In this document: positions 16,369-24,992 of the stretch, in pieces
Layout of the letters: every line of letters starts with the position of its first letter
How positions within the stretch are numbered: the stretch's first letter is position 1
Source: Nitrogeniibacter aestuarii
GTDB lineage: Bacteria > Pseudomonadota > Gammaproteobacteria > Burkholderiales > Rhodocyclaceae
DNA length: 64,000 nucleotides
Direction of reading: 5' to 3'
NCBI RefSeq assembly: GCF_017309585.1
Contig: NZ_CP071321.1
Span: 4,484,001-4,548,000 of the forward strand
The notes under the pieces: generated by a model
What the model was told of the DNA's origin: nothing
The model's input: the letters and a program-made list of their open reading frames with translations, nothing else
Database searches by the model: none
Translations under genes and position numbers: made by a program

Positions 16369-17496
16369 TCAGGACTGGATCTCGCCTGCCAGGGTCTGCA
16401 GCGCCTCGACGACGATCTTGAGCTTTTGGTGAACTTCGCCGGGCTTGCCCACGATTTCGCCGATTTTCTGCCGTAGCTCGACCAGATCCGCGATCAGCAC
16501 GTTCTCATGCTCGACATGCAGCCCCATGTGATGAAATGCGGTTTCGAATTCGTCGATGACCGCATTCACCAGCGCGCCGGTCTGCATCAGGTCGGCCATC
16601 TGCCGCGCGTCCAGGTCGATCACCGAATCGCGGATCTCGTGGACCGCATACCGGATGCCCTGTTGCTTGAGCAGATTGTCATGCTCCAGGAGCAAGCCCT
16701 GAATACGCGATTCAACACCTTCGGTCAGCGTCGCCACGTTGTCTCTGATGCGCCCCAGCCGCGTAGCGTCGTCGACCGGCAGGTTGGTGATCAACACCGT
16801 GACATGGTCGAAGTTAACGACGAGATTGCGCTCGATCTCCAGCACCCGCCCGAGCGTGCGGCGCTGCAGAATCATCGTCTCCTGCTCTGCCGCCAGCGGG
16901 CCCTCATCGGTCGTGAGCACATGATGATCGCCATCCCACACCAGATACACCGCGCCCTCGAGCTCATACTGGCGCAACGCATCCACGGCCAGCCGGGCCA
17001 CGGCCTGCACGTTCTGGCACGCAAAGCTCTTGGAGAGAAACTGCATCACCACCCCCAGCTCTCCCATGGCCGACATCGACGTGAAGGCCACGTTCTGGGC
17101 GTATTCCATCTGAGCGCGCATGCCTGCGCGTGCTTCGAAGAGCGCGAGCAAGGCGTCGAGTTTGAATTCGATCAGGGCGTCAGGCGCCGGCGACGCCACC
17201 AGATCGTCCGCTTCGAGACCATCACGCCCCATCATGTCGGGCGGACACAGCAGTAGCTGGTAGATGTCGGCGTGGTCGAAGTCGCCCTTGAGGCCACGAT
17301 GCAACTCGAACCCGCCGTCATCGGGCAGTGACAGATCAATCAGCACGGCGTCGGGCACATGTCTTCGTACCCCGTTCAGGCAGGCTGCCGCCGAACCGAA
17401 CGCGCAGCATTCGGCCTTGCCGGCCATGTGCCGGCGCACACGATCAACAAACGCATCATCGGCGCTGACCACGTGCAGGAATAACGGATTCGACAC
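16369..17496 (-). CDS. Receiver-domain protein with an uncharacterised C-terminal domain
   Basis: The first 120 residues read as a CheY-like receiver: HVVSADDAF carries the acidic pocket, and AVLIDLSLPDDGG carries the phosphorylatable Asp. The remaining 255 residues hold no DNA-binding, GGDEF, EAL or HD-GYP motif. They look like a helix-strand sensory region followed by long C-terminal helices. It may be an adaptor that senses through protein contacts. The GTG at 17496 has a GGGAG box 8 bases away and is preferred over the GTG at 17532. No kinase gene is adjacent. It is convergent with the FGase gene. Confidence 0.75.
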   Translation of the reverse strand: MSNPLFLHVVSADDAFVDRVRRHMAGKAECCAFGSAAACLNGVRRHVPDAVLIDLSLPDDGGFELHRGLKGDFDHADIYQLLLCPPDMMGRDGLEADDLVASPAPDALIEFKLDALLALFEARAGMRAQMEYAQNVAFTSMSAMGELGVVMQFLSKSFACQNVQAVARLAVDALRQYELEGAVYLVWDGDHHVLTTDEGPLAAEQETMILQRRTLGRVLEIERNLVVNFDHVTVLITNLPVDDATRLGRIRDNVATLTEGVESRIQGLLLEHDNLLKQQGIRYAVHEIRDSVIDLDARQMADLMQTGALVNAVIDEFETAFHHMGLHVEHENVLIADLVELRQKIGEIVGKPGEVHQKLKIVVEALQTLAGEIQS

Positions 17497-17647
17497 GGTA
17501 TTTCTCCCTCGATGCGCCGTCTTATCCTTCACGGCTGACCCTCAGGGTATCGGCGCATCCGCGGCAAACTTCAGCCACAGATGCGCCGCGCCGGCCGCGT
17601 GACGGCATGCCGGACACCAACGCCCGGGCCCGGGCGAGCCGACGTGG

Positions 17648-18445
17648 CTACTTGAACCCGTATTTCGCCAGGATGGCCTGTCCGTCCTCACTGCGCACGA
17701 AGTCGGCAAACGCCTTGGCGGCATCTCCCGCGCGGGTCGCGACACCCATGCCGTAGACCGCGCCGACATTGATCTCGTCCGGCAGTTTCACCCAGGTCAG
17801 GCCGGGCACCTGCGCCGCGGTTGCCACCGCGTTGGTGCAAGAGGAGACGAACACATCAGCCTGATGCCCCTCGAAAACAGCCGGATACGGCAGTGCCTTG
17901 CGTTTCTTGTCGACCGCGCCGCCCGTCAGTTTCAAGGCCTTGGCGTCGAGCGTGGCGAAGGCCCCTGGCCGGAGGGCCTCCACCTTGCGAAACATCTCCC
18001 AGGTGTAGTCGCCCGACGGGTCGGCCTTGGGCGTCGAGGTGCCGAGGCGCACTGCCGGATCGAGCATGACGTCGATCGCCTGCGGTTCGCTCACCGCTCG
18101 GCCCGGCGCCGCCATCAGGCACAGGACGTTGCGGGTGAAGCGGTCACTGCCACTGAGCATGCCGGCCGCTGCAAGCGCGTCGCTGTGCTTCTTGGATGCG
18201 GAAAGAAAGACGCCCACCGGTTCGCCGGCCTCGATCATCTGCCGCAGCTTGCCCGAGGGGCCGAACAGCAGCTCCAGTTCCGGGCCACCGCTGGCATGAA
18301 ACACGTCGCGCATCTCGGTCACTGCCAGCCTCAGACTGCCTGCCGCCATCACGCGGGTCGAGCCTTCGGCGGCCATCACCGCAGCCGACCCGAACACCAG
18401 ACTTGCCATCACCACACCCACCGCCTTTGCACACGAAATGCGCAT
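17648..18445 (-). CDS. ModA-like periplasmic molybdate-binding family protein
   Basis: A 265-residue exported protein. A signal peptide of about 25 residues ends at VMAAEG. The mature part follows the ModA fold: VMAAGSLRLAVTEM supplies the first anion loop, FGPSGKLRQMIEAGEPVGVFLSAS the second, and VRLGTSTPKADPSGDYTW a later segment. It should bind an oxyanion or a related ligand in the periplasm. There is no ModB or ModC gene beside it, so it is an orphan binding protein. It is divergent from the YeeE/YedE pair, which suggests a function linked to sulfur or oxyanion import rather than classic molybdate uptake. Confidence 0.8.
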   Translation of the reverse strand: MRISCAKAVGVVMASLVFGSAAVMAAEGSTRVMAAGSLRLAVTEMRDVFHASGGPELELLFGPSGKLRQMIEAGEPVGVFLSASKKHSDALAAAGMLSGSDRFTRNVLCLMAAPGRAVSEPQAIDVMLDPAVRLGTSTPKADPSGDYTWEMFRKVEALRPGAFATLDAKALKLTGGAVDKKRKALPYPAVFEGHQADVFVSSCTNAVATAAQVPGLTWVKLPDEINVGAVYGMGVATRAGDAAKAFADFVRSEDGQAILAKYGFK

Positions 18446-18631
18446 CCTGACCTCCTTTGTCTGACCTCGAATCCGTCAGCGTAAAGGATTGGGCATACGC
18501 GCGAAATCGCTGTACACGCAGGGATATCACGCTCACATATGCCCAGACGTTCTATGAAACAAAGTGGCGGTTTCGTATTTCAGCTTTTGCTAATGTAATA
18601 ATGTTTCGACTCTTTCCGAACGCACAGGCAC

Positions 18632-19099
18632 ATGGTCGATTCACTCTTCCCCAACGGCATCGCCCCCTACCTCACGGGCGGCATCCTCATCGGCCTCGGT
18701 GTCGCGCTCCTCTACGTGGTCACCGGCCGACAAGGCGGCGCCAGCACGTTCTTCAGCTCAAGCTGGAGCTGGCTGCTCAACACCCCGTTCTTCCGGCAAC
18801 CGTCCCTGCGCGGCTCGCGCCAGTGGCGATTGGTGTACGCCGCCGGCTTCGTGCTTGGGGGGCTGATCTACCTGGGTCTCGGACTGCCGCAGGCACCCAG
18901 CCACATGCCGGCCTGGAAGCTGGCGCTCGGCGGCGTACTGATCGGCTACGGCGCACGCCTGGGTGGCGGTTGCACCTCCGGCCACGGCATTTGCGGCATG
19001 GCTTCGCTCAATCGCGGCTCGATGCTCATCGTCCTCACCTTCATGACCACCGCCATCATCACCGCATGGGTCATGAAAGCCCTGGGGGTCGGCGCATGA
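18632..19099 (+). CDS. YeeE/YedE family sulfur transporter, first half
   Basis: A 155-residue inner-membrane protein with about four hydrophobic helices. The signature GGGCTSGHGICG near residue 112 contains the conserved cysteine that contacts thiosulfate in YeeE-type channels. Related two-gene pairs (PmpA/PmpB-like) each encode half of the full-length YeeE. The stop overlaps the start of the next gene in an ATGA, a strong sign of coupled translation. The gene lies opposite an orphan ModA-like binding protein. Confidence 0.88.
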   Translation: MVDSLFPNGIAPYLTGGILIGLGVALLYVVTGRQGGASTFFSSSWSWLLNTPFFRQPSLRGSRQWRLVYAAGFVLGGLIYLGLGLPQAPSHMPAWKLALGGVLIGYGARLGGGCTSGHGICGMASLNRGSMLIVLTFMTTAIITAWVMKALGVGA

Positions 19100-19542
19100 A
19101 CAGACCCCTCGACCTGTTTGCATCGCTGGTGGCCGGCACGCTGTTCGGCTTCGGTCTGTCGTACGCCACCATGATCCGTCCTGAAGTGGTGATCTCTTTC
19201 CTCACCTTCGACGATCTGGGCCTGCTGTTCGTGCTCGGCGCGGCCACCGGCATCAACATGCTCGTCTTCCAATGGCTGCCACGGCTGCGCCGTCAGCCGC
19301 TGCTCGGCGGCGCATTCGAGGCCCGCCCCTTCTCGGTGGACAAGCGCAGCCTCACCGGCGGCGCCCTGTTCGGCGTTGGCTGGGGCATCTGCGGCGTGTG
19401 CCCGGGCCCGGCCCTGGCGGGGCTGGGAGCGGGCAACACCGACCTGCTCATCGCCCTGGCCGGGATCTTTGCCGGCGCGCTGCTCCATGGTCTGCTCGAA
19501 GACCGCCGCAACGCGACGACCACAGCCCAGCTTCAGAGCTAG
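19096..19542 (+). CDS. YeeE/YedE family sulfur transporter, second half
   Basis: A 148-residue inner-membrane protein with about four hydrophobic segments. GVGWGICGVCPGPALAGLG near residue 100 is the counterpart of the cysteine motif in the first half. Together with the overlapping upstream gene it should form one transport unit for thiosulfate or another reduced-sulfur species. The ATG at 19096 overlaps the upstream TGA. A sulfide:quinone oxidoreductase gene lies about 7 kb downstream, consistent with an organism that uses reduced sulfur. Confidence 0.86.
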   Translation: MNRPLDLFASLVAGTLFGFGLSYATMIRPEVVISFLTFDDLGLLFVLGAATGINMLVFQWLPRLRRQPLLGGAFEARPFSVDKRSLTGGALFGVGWGICGVCPGPALAGLGAGNTDLLIALAGIFAGALLHGLLEDRRNATTTAQLQS

Positions 19543-19740
19543 GACCCTCGCTGCTCCCGGCGTTGAGCCACCAAAGCAGGCCTCGATGACGGTGGCGCTG
19601 CGCCGCGACCCGCGCTGCACCCGGGCCGCCCGCCGGAGGGCGGGCACATGCTTTCTTTCATCACCAGCCGGTTCTGGCGACCGAATCGGCCTATAGTGGG
19701 GACAACGGTCGCGTCGCGGTCGCGCATCAGGAGCACGGCC

Positions 19741-19866
19741 ATGAGCAAAGCTCGACAAGGCAACAAGGAAACGCGCAAGCAGCCCCGACTGACCCCCAAG
19801 GAAAAGAAGATCGCCAAGCGTGCCAGGAAACACGCCAACGATCCGACCCCGTTCCTGCCCGGCTGA
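19741..19866 (+). CDS. Small basic protein, 41 residues
   Basis: An ATG at 19741 with AGGAG about 10 bases upstream opens a 41-residue frame. The product is very rich in lysine and arginine in its first 33 residues and ends NDPTPFLPG. It carries no membrane segment. Codon use and the ribosome binding site look genuine, and the gene ends about 50 bases before the Anbu gene. A nucleic-acid or ribosome-binding role is possible, but nothing in the sequence proves it. Confidence 0.6.
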   Translation: MSKARQGNKETRKQPRLTPKEKKIAKRARKHANDPTPFLPG

Positions 19867-19918
19867 ACGTTATCACCCATCCCAGCCAACCATCGGTGCC
19901 GGCATACGCCGGCCGCAC

Positions 19919-20653
19919 ATGACTTACTGTGTGGGTGTGCTGCTCGACAACGGCATCGTGTTCGCGTCGGACTCACGCACCCACGCCGGGGTCGACAACT
20001 TCGCCCGCTTTTGCAAGATGACCGTTTTCGAGCGCCCCGGCGACCGGGTCATCGTCATGCTCAGTTCCGGCAACCTGGCCGGCACCCAGGCCGTTGTGAG
20101 CCGCTTGCGGCAGCGCAACGAGCGCACCGACGTCCCCAACCTGTGGGGCGCGCAGTCCATGTTCGATGCCGTGTATCTGGTCTCGGACGCCATGCGGGAA
20201 GTCGATCAACGCGATGGGCGCTATCTGGCGCAATCGGATATCGGCTTCAACGCCTCATTCATCATCGGCGGCCAGATCGGGGCCGAAGCGCCCCGACTGT
20301 TCCGCATCTACGCGGAGGGCAACTTTATCGAAGCCGCAGAGGAAACGCCTTATCTGCAGACCGGCGAAACCAAGTATGGAAAGCCCGTCATCGACTGGGC
20401 CATCACGCCGGACACCCCGCTGAACGAAGCGGCCAAGTGTGTGCTCGTCTCCTTCGATTCGACCATGCGCAGCAATCTGTCCGTCGGCATGCCCATCGAT
20501 CTGCTGTGCTACGCCAAGGACAGCCTCGCCGTGCGCATGTGCCGCCGACTGGATGAGGGCGACCCGTATTTCAACGCCCTGAGCCAACAATGGAGTGAAG
20601 GGACGCGCGCCGTCTTCGCCCAATTGCCGAATCCGTCATGGCCGGCCCGCTGA
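19919..20653 (+). CDS. Anbu, ancestral proteasome-like peptidase
   Basis: A 244-residue protein of the Ntn-hydrolase proteasome superfamily, subgroup Anbu/BPH. It begins MTYCVGVLLDNGIVFASDSRTHAG; removal of Met would expose Thr2 as nucleophile, and the DSRTHAG element matches the proteasome beta-subunit Asp. IGFNASFIIGGQIG, with later segments, completes the fold. Anbu forms open helical or ring assemblies and its substrate is unknown. The start at 19919 was chosen because it places Thr at position 2. Its 3' end overlaps the FGase paralogue by 16 bases, and a transglutaminase gene follows. Confidence 0.9.
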   Translation: MTYCVGVLLDNGIVFASDSRTHAGVDNFARFCKMTVFERPGDRVIVMLSSGNLAGTQAVVSRLRQRNERTDVPNLWGAQSMFDAVYLVSDAMREVDQRDGRYLAQSDIGFNASFIIGGQIGAEAPRLFRIYAEGNFIEAAEETPYLQTGETKYGKPVIDWAITPDTPLNEAAKCVLVSFDSTMRSNLSVGMPIDLLCYAKDSLAVRMCRRLDEGDPYFNALSQQWSEGTRAVFAQLPNPSWPAR

Positions 20654-21465
20654 ACGGGGCGCCACGGGCGCTCGATGAACCGGGTGTCAACAGCCCTGGT
20701 GTGGTCATCACCTGCGAACACGCCGGCAATCGCATCCCGGCACCCTATCGCAAGTATTTCTCCGGCCACTTCGACCTGGTCAGAACCCATCGCGGCTATG
20801 ACCCCGGCGCGCTTGAGATGGCCCGCACCTGTGCCACCGCTCTCTCGGCCCCGCTGCTTGCCTCGATGGTCACGCGCCTGATCGTGGACCTGAACCGCTC
20901 GGTGCGCCACCCGGCGCTGCATTTCGACACCATTCGGCAGGCGCCTGAAGACATACGCAAGGCCATTGTCGAGGCGTACTACGCGCCCTACCGCAGTCGC
21001 GCGCAGGCGCTCATGGACACCATCGTCACCCACCATGGCCAGGTGCTGCACCTGTCCTGCCACAGCTTTGTGCCGGAGCTCGACGGCGAGCGACGCACCG
21101 CCGACATCGGACTGCTGTACGACCCCAAGCGCGCCCTGGAAGCAAGCCTGTGCGAACAATGGCAAACAGCCATGGCCCGCCGGGATCATCGCCTCGCCAT
21201 CCGTCGCAACTATCCCTATCGCGGCAACGGCGACGGTCTCACGACCACGTTTCGACGCCGCTATGCCCCCGACGCCTACCTGGGCATCGAGCTGGAAATC
21301 AACCAGGAGCATGTGTTCGCTGGCGGACATCACTGGACCTCGCTGCGCAAACTCATCGTCGACACCCTGTCGGAGCTACTCCAGCGCCCGGTCAAACCGG
21401 ATCCGGCGGCCGCCCGCCATCCGTCGGGATCGCGCCCTAGCCAACGGGAGGAGACCTCCTCATGA
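20638..21465 (+). CDS. N-formylglutamate amidohydrolase family protein (copy 2)
   Basis: A 275-residue Zn-amidohydrolase of the FGase superfamily, closely related to copy 1 at 15577-16362. VVITCEHAGNRIPAPYR and HLSCHSFVPEL supply the metal-binding segments, and ADIGLLYDPKR and FAGGHHWTSLR are shared with copy 1. The N-terminus overlaps the anbu stop by 16 bases and its C-terminus overlaps the transglutaminase start by 4. It is therefore locked into the Anbu operon, where it could cut an amide bond made or recognised by the neighbouring enzymes. That role is inference. Confidence 0.88.
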   Translation: MAGPLNGAPRALDEPGVNSPGVVITCEHAGNRIPAPYRKYFSGHFDLVRTHRGYDPGALEMARTCATALSAPLLASMVTRLIVDLNRSVRHPALHFDTIRQAPEDIRKAIVEAYYAPYRSRAQALMDTIVTHHGQVLHLSCHSFVPELDGERRTADIGLLYDPKRALEASLCEQWQTAMARRDHRLAIRRNYPYRGNGDGLTTTFRRRYAPDAYLGIELEINQEHVFAGGHHWTSLRKLIVDTLSELLQRPVKPDPAAARHPSGSRPSQREETSS

Positions 21466-22274
21466 AGATCGCCATCGGCTACGAACTCGTCTTCGAATGC
21501 CCGAAACCCACCCCCATGATCCTGACGCTGAGCGTGCACTACACGCGGGTGTCGGACATGATCATCCCGGACCACATGGTGGCCGACCCGCCGGTGCCGA
21601 TCCGCGCCTACCGGGATCGCTTCGGCAACTGGTGTTCGCGCGTCATCGCGCCGGCCGGCCGCCTGAAGCTGTCAACCCAAGCGCTCGTGAACGACACCGG
21701 GCTCCCCGACGTGGTGGTGCCCGAAGCGCGTCAGACACCGGTCGAAGCACTGCCGGACGACACCCTCGAGTTCCTGCTCGGGAGCCGCTATTGCGAGACC
21801 GACCTGCTCTCCGACACCGCCTGGCAACTGTTTGAACAGACGACACCGGGCTGGCCCCGGGTCCAGGCCATCTGCGATCTGGTCCACAATCACATCCGCT
21901 TCGGCTATGAACACGCCGATGCCACCAAGTCGGCCTGGGGCGTGTGGAACGATGGCATCGGCGTGTGCAGGGACTATGCCCACCTGGCCATCGCCTTCTG
22001 CCGCTGCATGAACATCCCGGCGCGCTACTGCACCGGCTATCTGGGCGACATCGGCATGCCGCCCCCCTACGGACCGATGGATTTCGCCGGGTGGTTCGAG
22101 GCCTATCTGGACGGTGAGTGGTACACCTTCGATGCGCGCAACAACACCCCCCGCATCGGCCGGGTACTCCTCGCCCGTGGTCGCGACGCCGCCGACGTGG
22201 CACTGAGCAACGCCTTCGGCGCCAACGAACTGAAGAACTTCCTCGTGCGCACGGACGAAGTCCCCGACAGCTGA
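21462..22274 (+). CDS. Transglutaminase-like cysteine protease family protein
   Basis: A 270-residue protein with an N-terminal beta domain (about 1-115) and a transglutaminase-like core. The catalytic triad is visible: Cys in DGIGVCRDYAHLAIAFCR, then His/Asp in the WFEAYLDGEWYTFDARNN region, where the Asp is present but the expected His position reads Glu-Ala. That makes the triad slightly atypical. Such genes recur beside anbu, alpha-E and ATP-grasp genes in a proposed peptide-tagging pathway. AGGAGACC precedes the ATG, and the start overlaps the FGase stop. Confidence 0.85.
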   Translation: MKIAIGYELVFECPKPTPMILTLSVHYTRVSDMIIPDHMVADPPVPIRAYRDRFGNWCSRVIAPAGRLKLSTQALVNDTGLPDVVVPEARQTPVEALPDDTLEFLLGSRYCETDLLSDTAWQLFEQTTPGWPRVQAICDLVHNHIRFGYEHADATKSAWGVWNDGIGVCRDYAHLAIAFCRCMNIPARYCTGYLGDIGMPPPYGPMDFAGWFEAYLDGEWYTFDARNNTPRIGRVLLARGRDAADVALSNAFGANELKNFLVRTDEVPDS

Positions 22275-22303
22275 CGCCCCTGCAGATCGTACCTGCCGGG
22301 GCG
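22275..22303 (+). terminator. Possible stem-loop after the Anbu operon
   Basis: CGCCCC at 22275-22280 pairs with GGGGCG at 22298-22303, with extra internal pairing between CAG and CTG. It begins directly at the transglutaminase stop. No U-tract follows, so it may mark a 3' end or stabilise the mRNA rather than terminate alone. Confidence 0.35.
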
Positions 22304-22481
22304 GTCTCACTCGAAGACGACCGCCTAGCGGGTCACTCGCAGGGATCCCGCCCCCGGGGCGCATTCATGCCGTTTCCGGTCACGAGCCGTCAGGGCGGCG
22401 GTAACCGTCCCTTCTTCAGTGACCGGAATCTTCGCTGGCGCGATACGCCATGATCTGCTTGAAGATCGCCCCGGCGGGGTA

Positions 22482-23777
22482 TCAGGGGTAAAGCCCCCGC
22501 TCGGCACGGGCTTCGAGCACCCGGTGGCAGGCGATGATGAAGGCGGCGGTGCGTAGCGACACCTGTTTCTCCTCGGAGACCCGCCAGATCGCGCCGAAGG
22601 CGTTGACCATGATGCGCTCGAGCCGGTCATTGATCTCGTCTTCGGTCCAGAAGAAGCTCGAGAAATCCTGCACCCATTCGAAGTAGGACACGGTCACGCC
22701 GCCGGCATTGGCGAGCACATCGGGCACGACGAGGATGCCGCGGTCCTTGAGGATGTCGTCCGCCGCCGGCGTGGTCGGGCCGTTGGCGCCTTCGACCACG
22801 ATCTTCGTCTGCACCCGAGGGGCCCGGACTTCGGTGATCTGCCCCTCAAGGGCGGCCGGCACGAGAAATTCGCAAGGCAGCTGCCAGAAATCCTCGATGT
22901 CGATCGGCGTGGCGCCGGGGAAGCCGGCCAGCGAGCCGTTCTCAGCCACATGGGCAAGCGCTGCCGGCACATCAATGCCCGCCTCGTTGTGCAAGGTGGC
23001 GCCGTGGTCGGCAGCGGCGATCACGCGGGCACCAGCCTCATGAAACAGGCGTGCTGCGATCCCGCCGACGTTCCCGAAACCCTGCACCACGACACGCGCG
23101 CCTTCCACCTCGATGTGCTGGTGACGCGCGGCCTCCCGGGCCGTGATGAACACACCGCGACCGGTCGCCTCATGGCGCCCCAGGCTGCCGCCAAGTGCCA
23201 CGGGCTTGCCGGTTACCACCCCCGTGGCCGTGCCGCCACGATTCATGGAAAAGGTATCCATCATCACGGCCATGGTGACCGCATTGGTGCCCACATCCGG
23301 GGCGGGAATATCGCGGTCGGGGCCGATGATCAGGCCGATTTCCGAGGTGAAGCGCCGGGTGATGCGGTGCAGTTCATCCTTGGTGACCGCACGCGGATCG
23401 ACCCGGATGCCGCCCTTGGCACCGCCAAAGGGCAGGCCCACTGCCGCGTTCTTGACCGTCATCCAGCCTGCCAGCGCCATCACTTCGTTGAGCGTGACCG
23501 CCGGATGGAAGCGGATGCCGCCCTTGCCGGGCCCGCGCGAGAGGTTGTGCTGGACGCGATAGCCCTCGTAATGGGCGATGGTGCCGTCATCGCGAACGAT
23601 CGGCACATCGACGATGAGGGTGCGCTTGGGATGCTTGAGGGTTTCGATCCAGCGTTCCAGTTCGCCTAGGTAGGGGCGGACCCGCTCGATCTGCTCGATG
23701 AAACTGGCGTAAGGCTCGGGGGCGCTGGGATTGAGATAGGACAGGCCTCCCACGTGGGCCAGGTCGGTATCATGCAT
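22482..23777 (-). CDS. gdhA: Glutamate dehydrogenase (Glu/Leu/Phe/Val family)
   Basis: A 431-residue enzyme that interconverts glutamate with 2-oxoglutarate and ammonia. The catalytic lysine is in GPGKGGIRFHP near residue 85, preceded by YRVQHNLSRGP, and the glycine-rich dinucleotide loop is in VVQGFGNVGGIAARL near residue 235. The length and NVGTNAVTMAV-type region fit the roughly 430-residue hexameric class. It stands alone on the leftward strand. In a diazotroph it is a plausible route for ammonium, but whether it works catabolically or anabolically cannot be read here. Confidence 0.93.
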   Translation of the reverse strand: MHDTDLAHVGGLSYLNPSAPEPYASFIEQIERVRPYLGELERWIETLKHPKRTLIVDVPIVRDDGTIAHYEGYRVQHNLSRGPGKGGIRFHPAVTLNEVMALAGWMTVKNAAVGLPFGGAKGGIRVDPRAVTKDELHRITRRFTSEIGLIIGPDRDIPAPDVGTNAVTMAVMMDTFSMNRGGTATGVVTGKPVALGGSLGRHEATGRGVFITAREAARHQHIEVEGARVVVQGFGNVGGIAARLFHEAGARVIAAADHGATLHNEAGIDVPAALAHVAENGSLAGFPGATPIDIEDFWQLPCEFLVPAALEGQITEVRAPRVQTKIVVEGANGPTTPAADDILKDRGILVVPDVLANAGGVTVSYFEWVQDFSSFFWTEDEINDRLERIMVNAFGAIWRVSEEKQVSLRTAAFIIACHRVLEARAERGLYP

Positions 23778-23994
23778 ACGATCTCTCCGGGCAAGCGGCT
23801 GCGCAGGCCCGGAAAGGCGTCACGTCGACCGGGCGTACGCAACCCGTCTGGCGTTCAGGGGCGTTGCTACGTCCGTGAGCGTCTCGGTACGGCACCGGTG
23901 AGCGACACGCTGTTCGTCCACCGACACCACGTGCGTATCCTGATGGACTATAGCCCTTCGCCTTCGTTCCGTCCGGCGAGAAAAATGACCGGGC

Positions 23995-24390
23995 TCAGGC
24001 CGGCTGCGCCATGTCGTGTGCCTTGAGGCAGGCCGCCAGCGCCGAATCCATGGTCGCCAGATGCCCCCGGAACCAGTCCGGCAGCCCCTTGACGTAGGCT
24101 CGCGCCATCACCAGCGAACCCTGCTGGACGCGGGCCGACAGATGACTGAGGTCGGCCAGCACGCGCGCATGTTCCGCCTCGTGCTCACGAACGGCCGGGA
24201 ACCGGCACGATTTCATGAGCTCGTACTCGCGCTCGAAATGCTTGCGCGTGTGCATGCGCGCCTGCTCGAACAGCACCGGAAAATCGGCGTCCGACGCCTG
24301 TTCGAGGGCACTCACGAAACTCAGGAACTCGCGGTGGGTATCATCCATTTCAGCCACGCCGAGGGCGTGGCCTGCGTCGTCCCACTGCAT
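23995..24390 (-). CDS. Bacteriohemerythrin
   Basis: A 131-residue four-helix protein with the diiron ligand pattern of hemerythrin: EMDDTHREF, then HTRKHFEREYELM, HEAEHARVL and a late HLATMD. These give the expected five His and two carboxylates. Hemerythrins bind O2 reversibly and may store, sense or deliver it, or bind NO. Its ATG overlaps the upstream stop by one base, so it is the last gene of the SIR2-like operon, which has its own NifA/sigma-54 control region. O2 handling during nitrogen fixation is the likely role. Confidence 0.88.
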   Translation of the reverse strand: MQWDDAGHALGVAEMDDTHREFLSFVSALEQASDADFPVLFEQARMHTRKHFEREYELMKSCRFPAVREHEAEHARVLADLSHLSARVQQGSLVMARAYVKGLPDWFRGHLATMDSALAACLKAHDMAQPA

Positions 24391-24962
24391 CAGATGGCCC
24401 CGTGGTTCTCGCGCTTGTTGCTGTTGGTCCTGGTCATCATGTCCTCGACCGACGCCTCGGGCATCTTGAACTTGTTGCTCTTGGTCGCTTCGTACATGGT
24501 CACCAGCTTGTCGGCGGCGCTCTGGCCCTTGAAGTCACTCTTTTCAAGGGCGAGTTCATCGGTCAGCTCGTTCCAGACCATGCCTTGCACCATCGGGATG
24601 AACACCACGCGGGCACCGTTCACCGTGGTCTGGAACTCGTCGTCGATGTTGACCGTGTAGAGCACCACCTGGGTGTCGGCATCGAAGGCCTCGCCCAGCT
24701 TCTCGAGCACGAAGGGGAATTCCTGCAGTTCGTCCAGCGAGCCGGTGAGCAGCTTCACCGATTCCGGCCCGGTCAGCAGGGCCACTTGCTTGAGCACACT
24801 CTTGGGCGGCTTGCGACGCCCCTGGTCATCGGCAACCTCGCCTTCGACCAGGATGAATTCACCGCGGTAAGACTGCCAGCCGGTCTCGGTGGCGGGCTCA
24901 CAGAAGTTTTCATTGAAGAATAAGGGCTGGAATTTTTCCATCAGGGGGGAAGCGACCAACAT
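24390..24962 (-). CDS. Uncharacterised protein of the NifA-controlled operon
   Basis: A 190-residue soluble protein that I do not recognise. It has no signal peptide, membrane segment or cysteine motif. The centre alternates hydrophobic strands (VVLYTVNIDDEF, ARVVFIPMVQGMVW) and the C-terminal 50 residues are charged and helical. The start at 24962 has a CGGAG box 9 bases upstream; the ATG seven codons later has none. It lies 30 bases after the SIR2-like gene and overlaps the hemerythrin start by one base, so all three should be made together. Confidence 0.75.
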   Translation of the reverse strand: MLVASPLMEKFQPLFFNENFCEPATETGWQSYRGEFILVEGEVADDQGRRKPPKSVLKQVALLTGPESVKLLTGSLDELQEFPFVLEKLGEAFDADTQVVLYTVNIDDEFQTTVNGARVVFIPMVQGMVWNELTDELALEKSDFKGQSAADKLVTMYEATKSNKFKMPEASVEDMMTRTNSNKRENHGAI

Positions 24963-24992
24963 GATCTTGGCTCCGGAAAATGGGTAAGTGAT

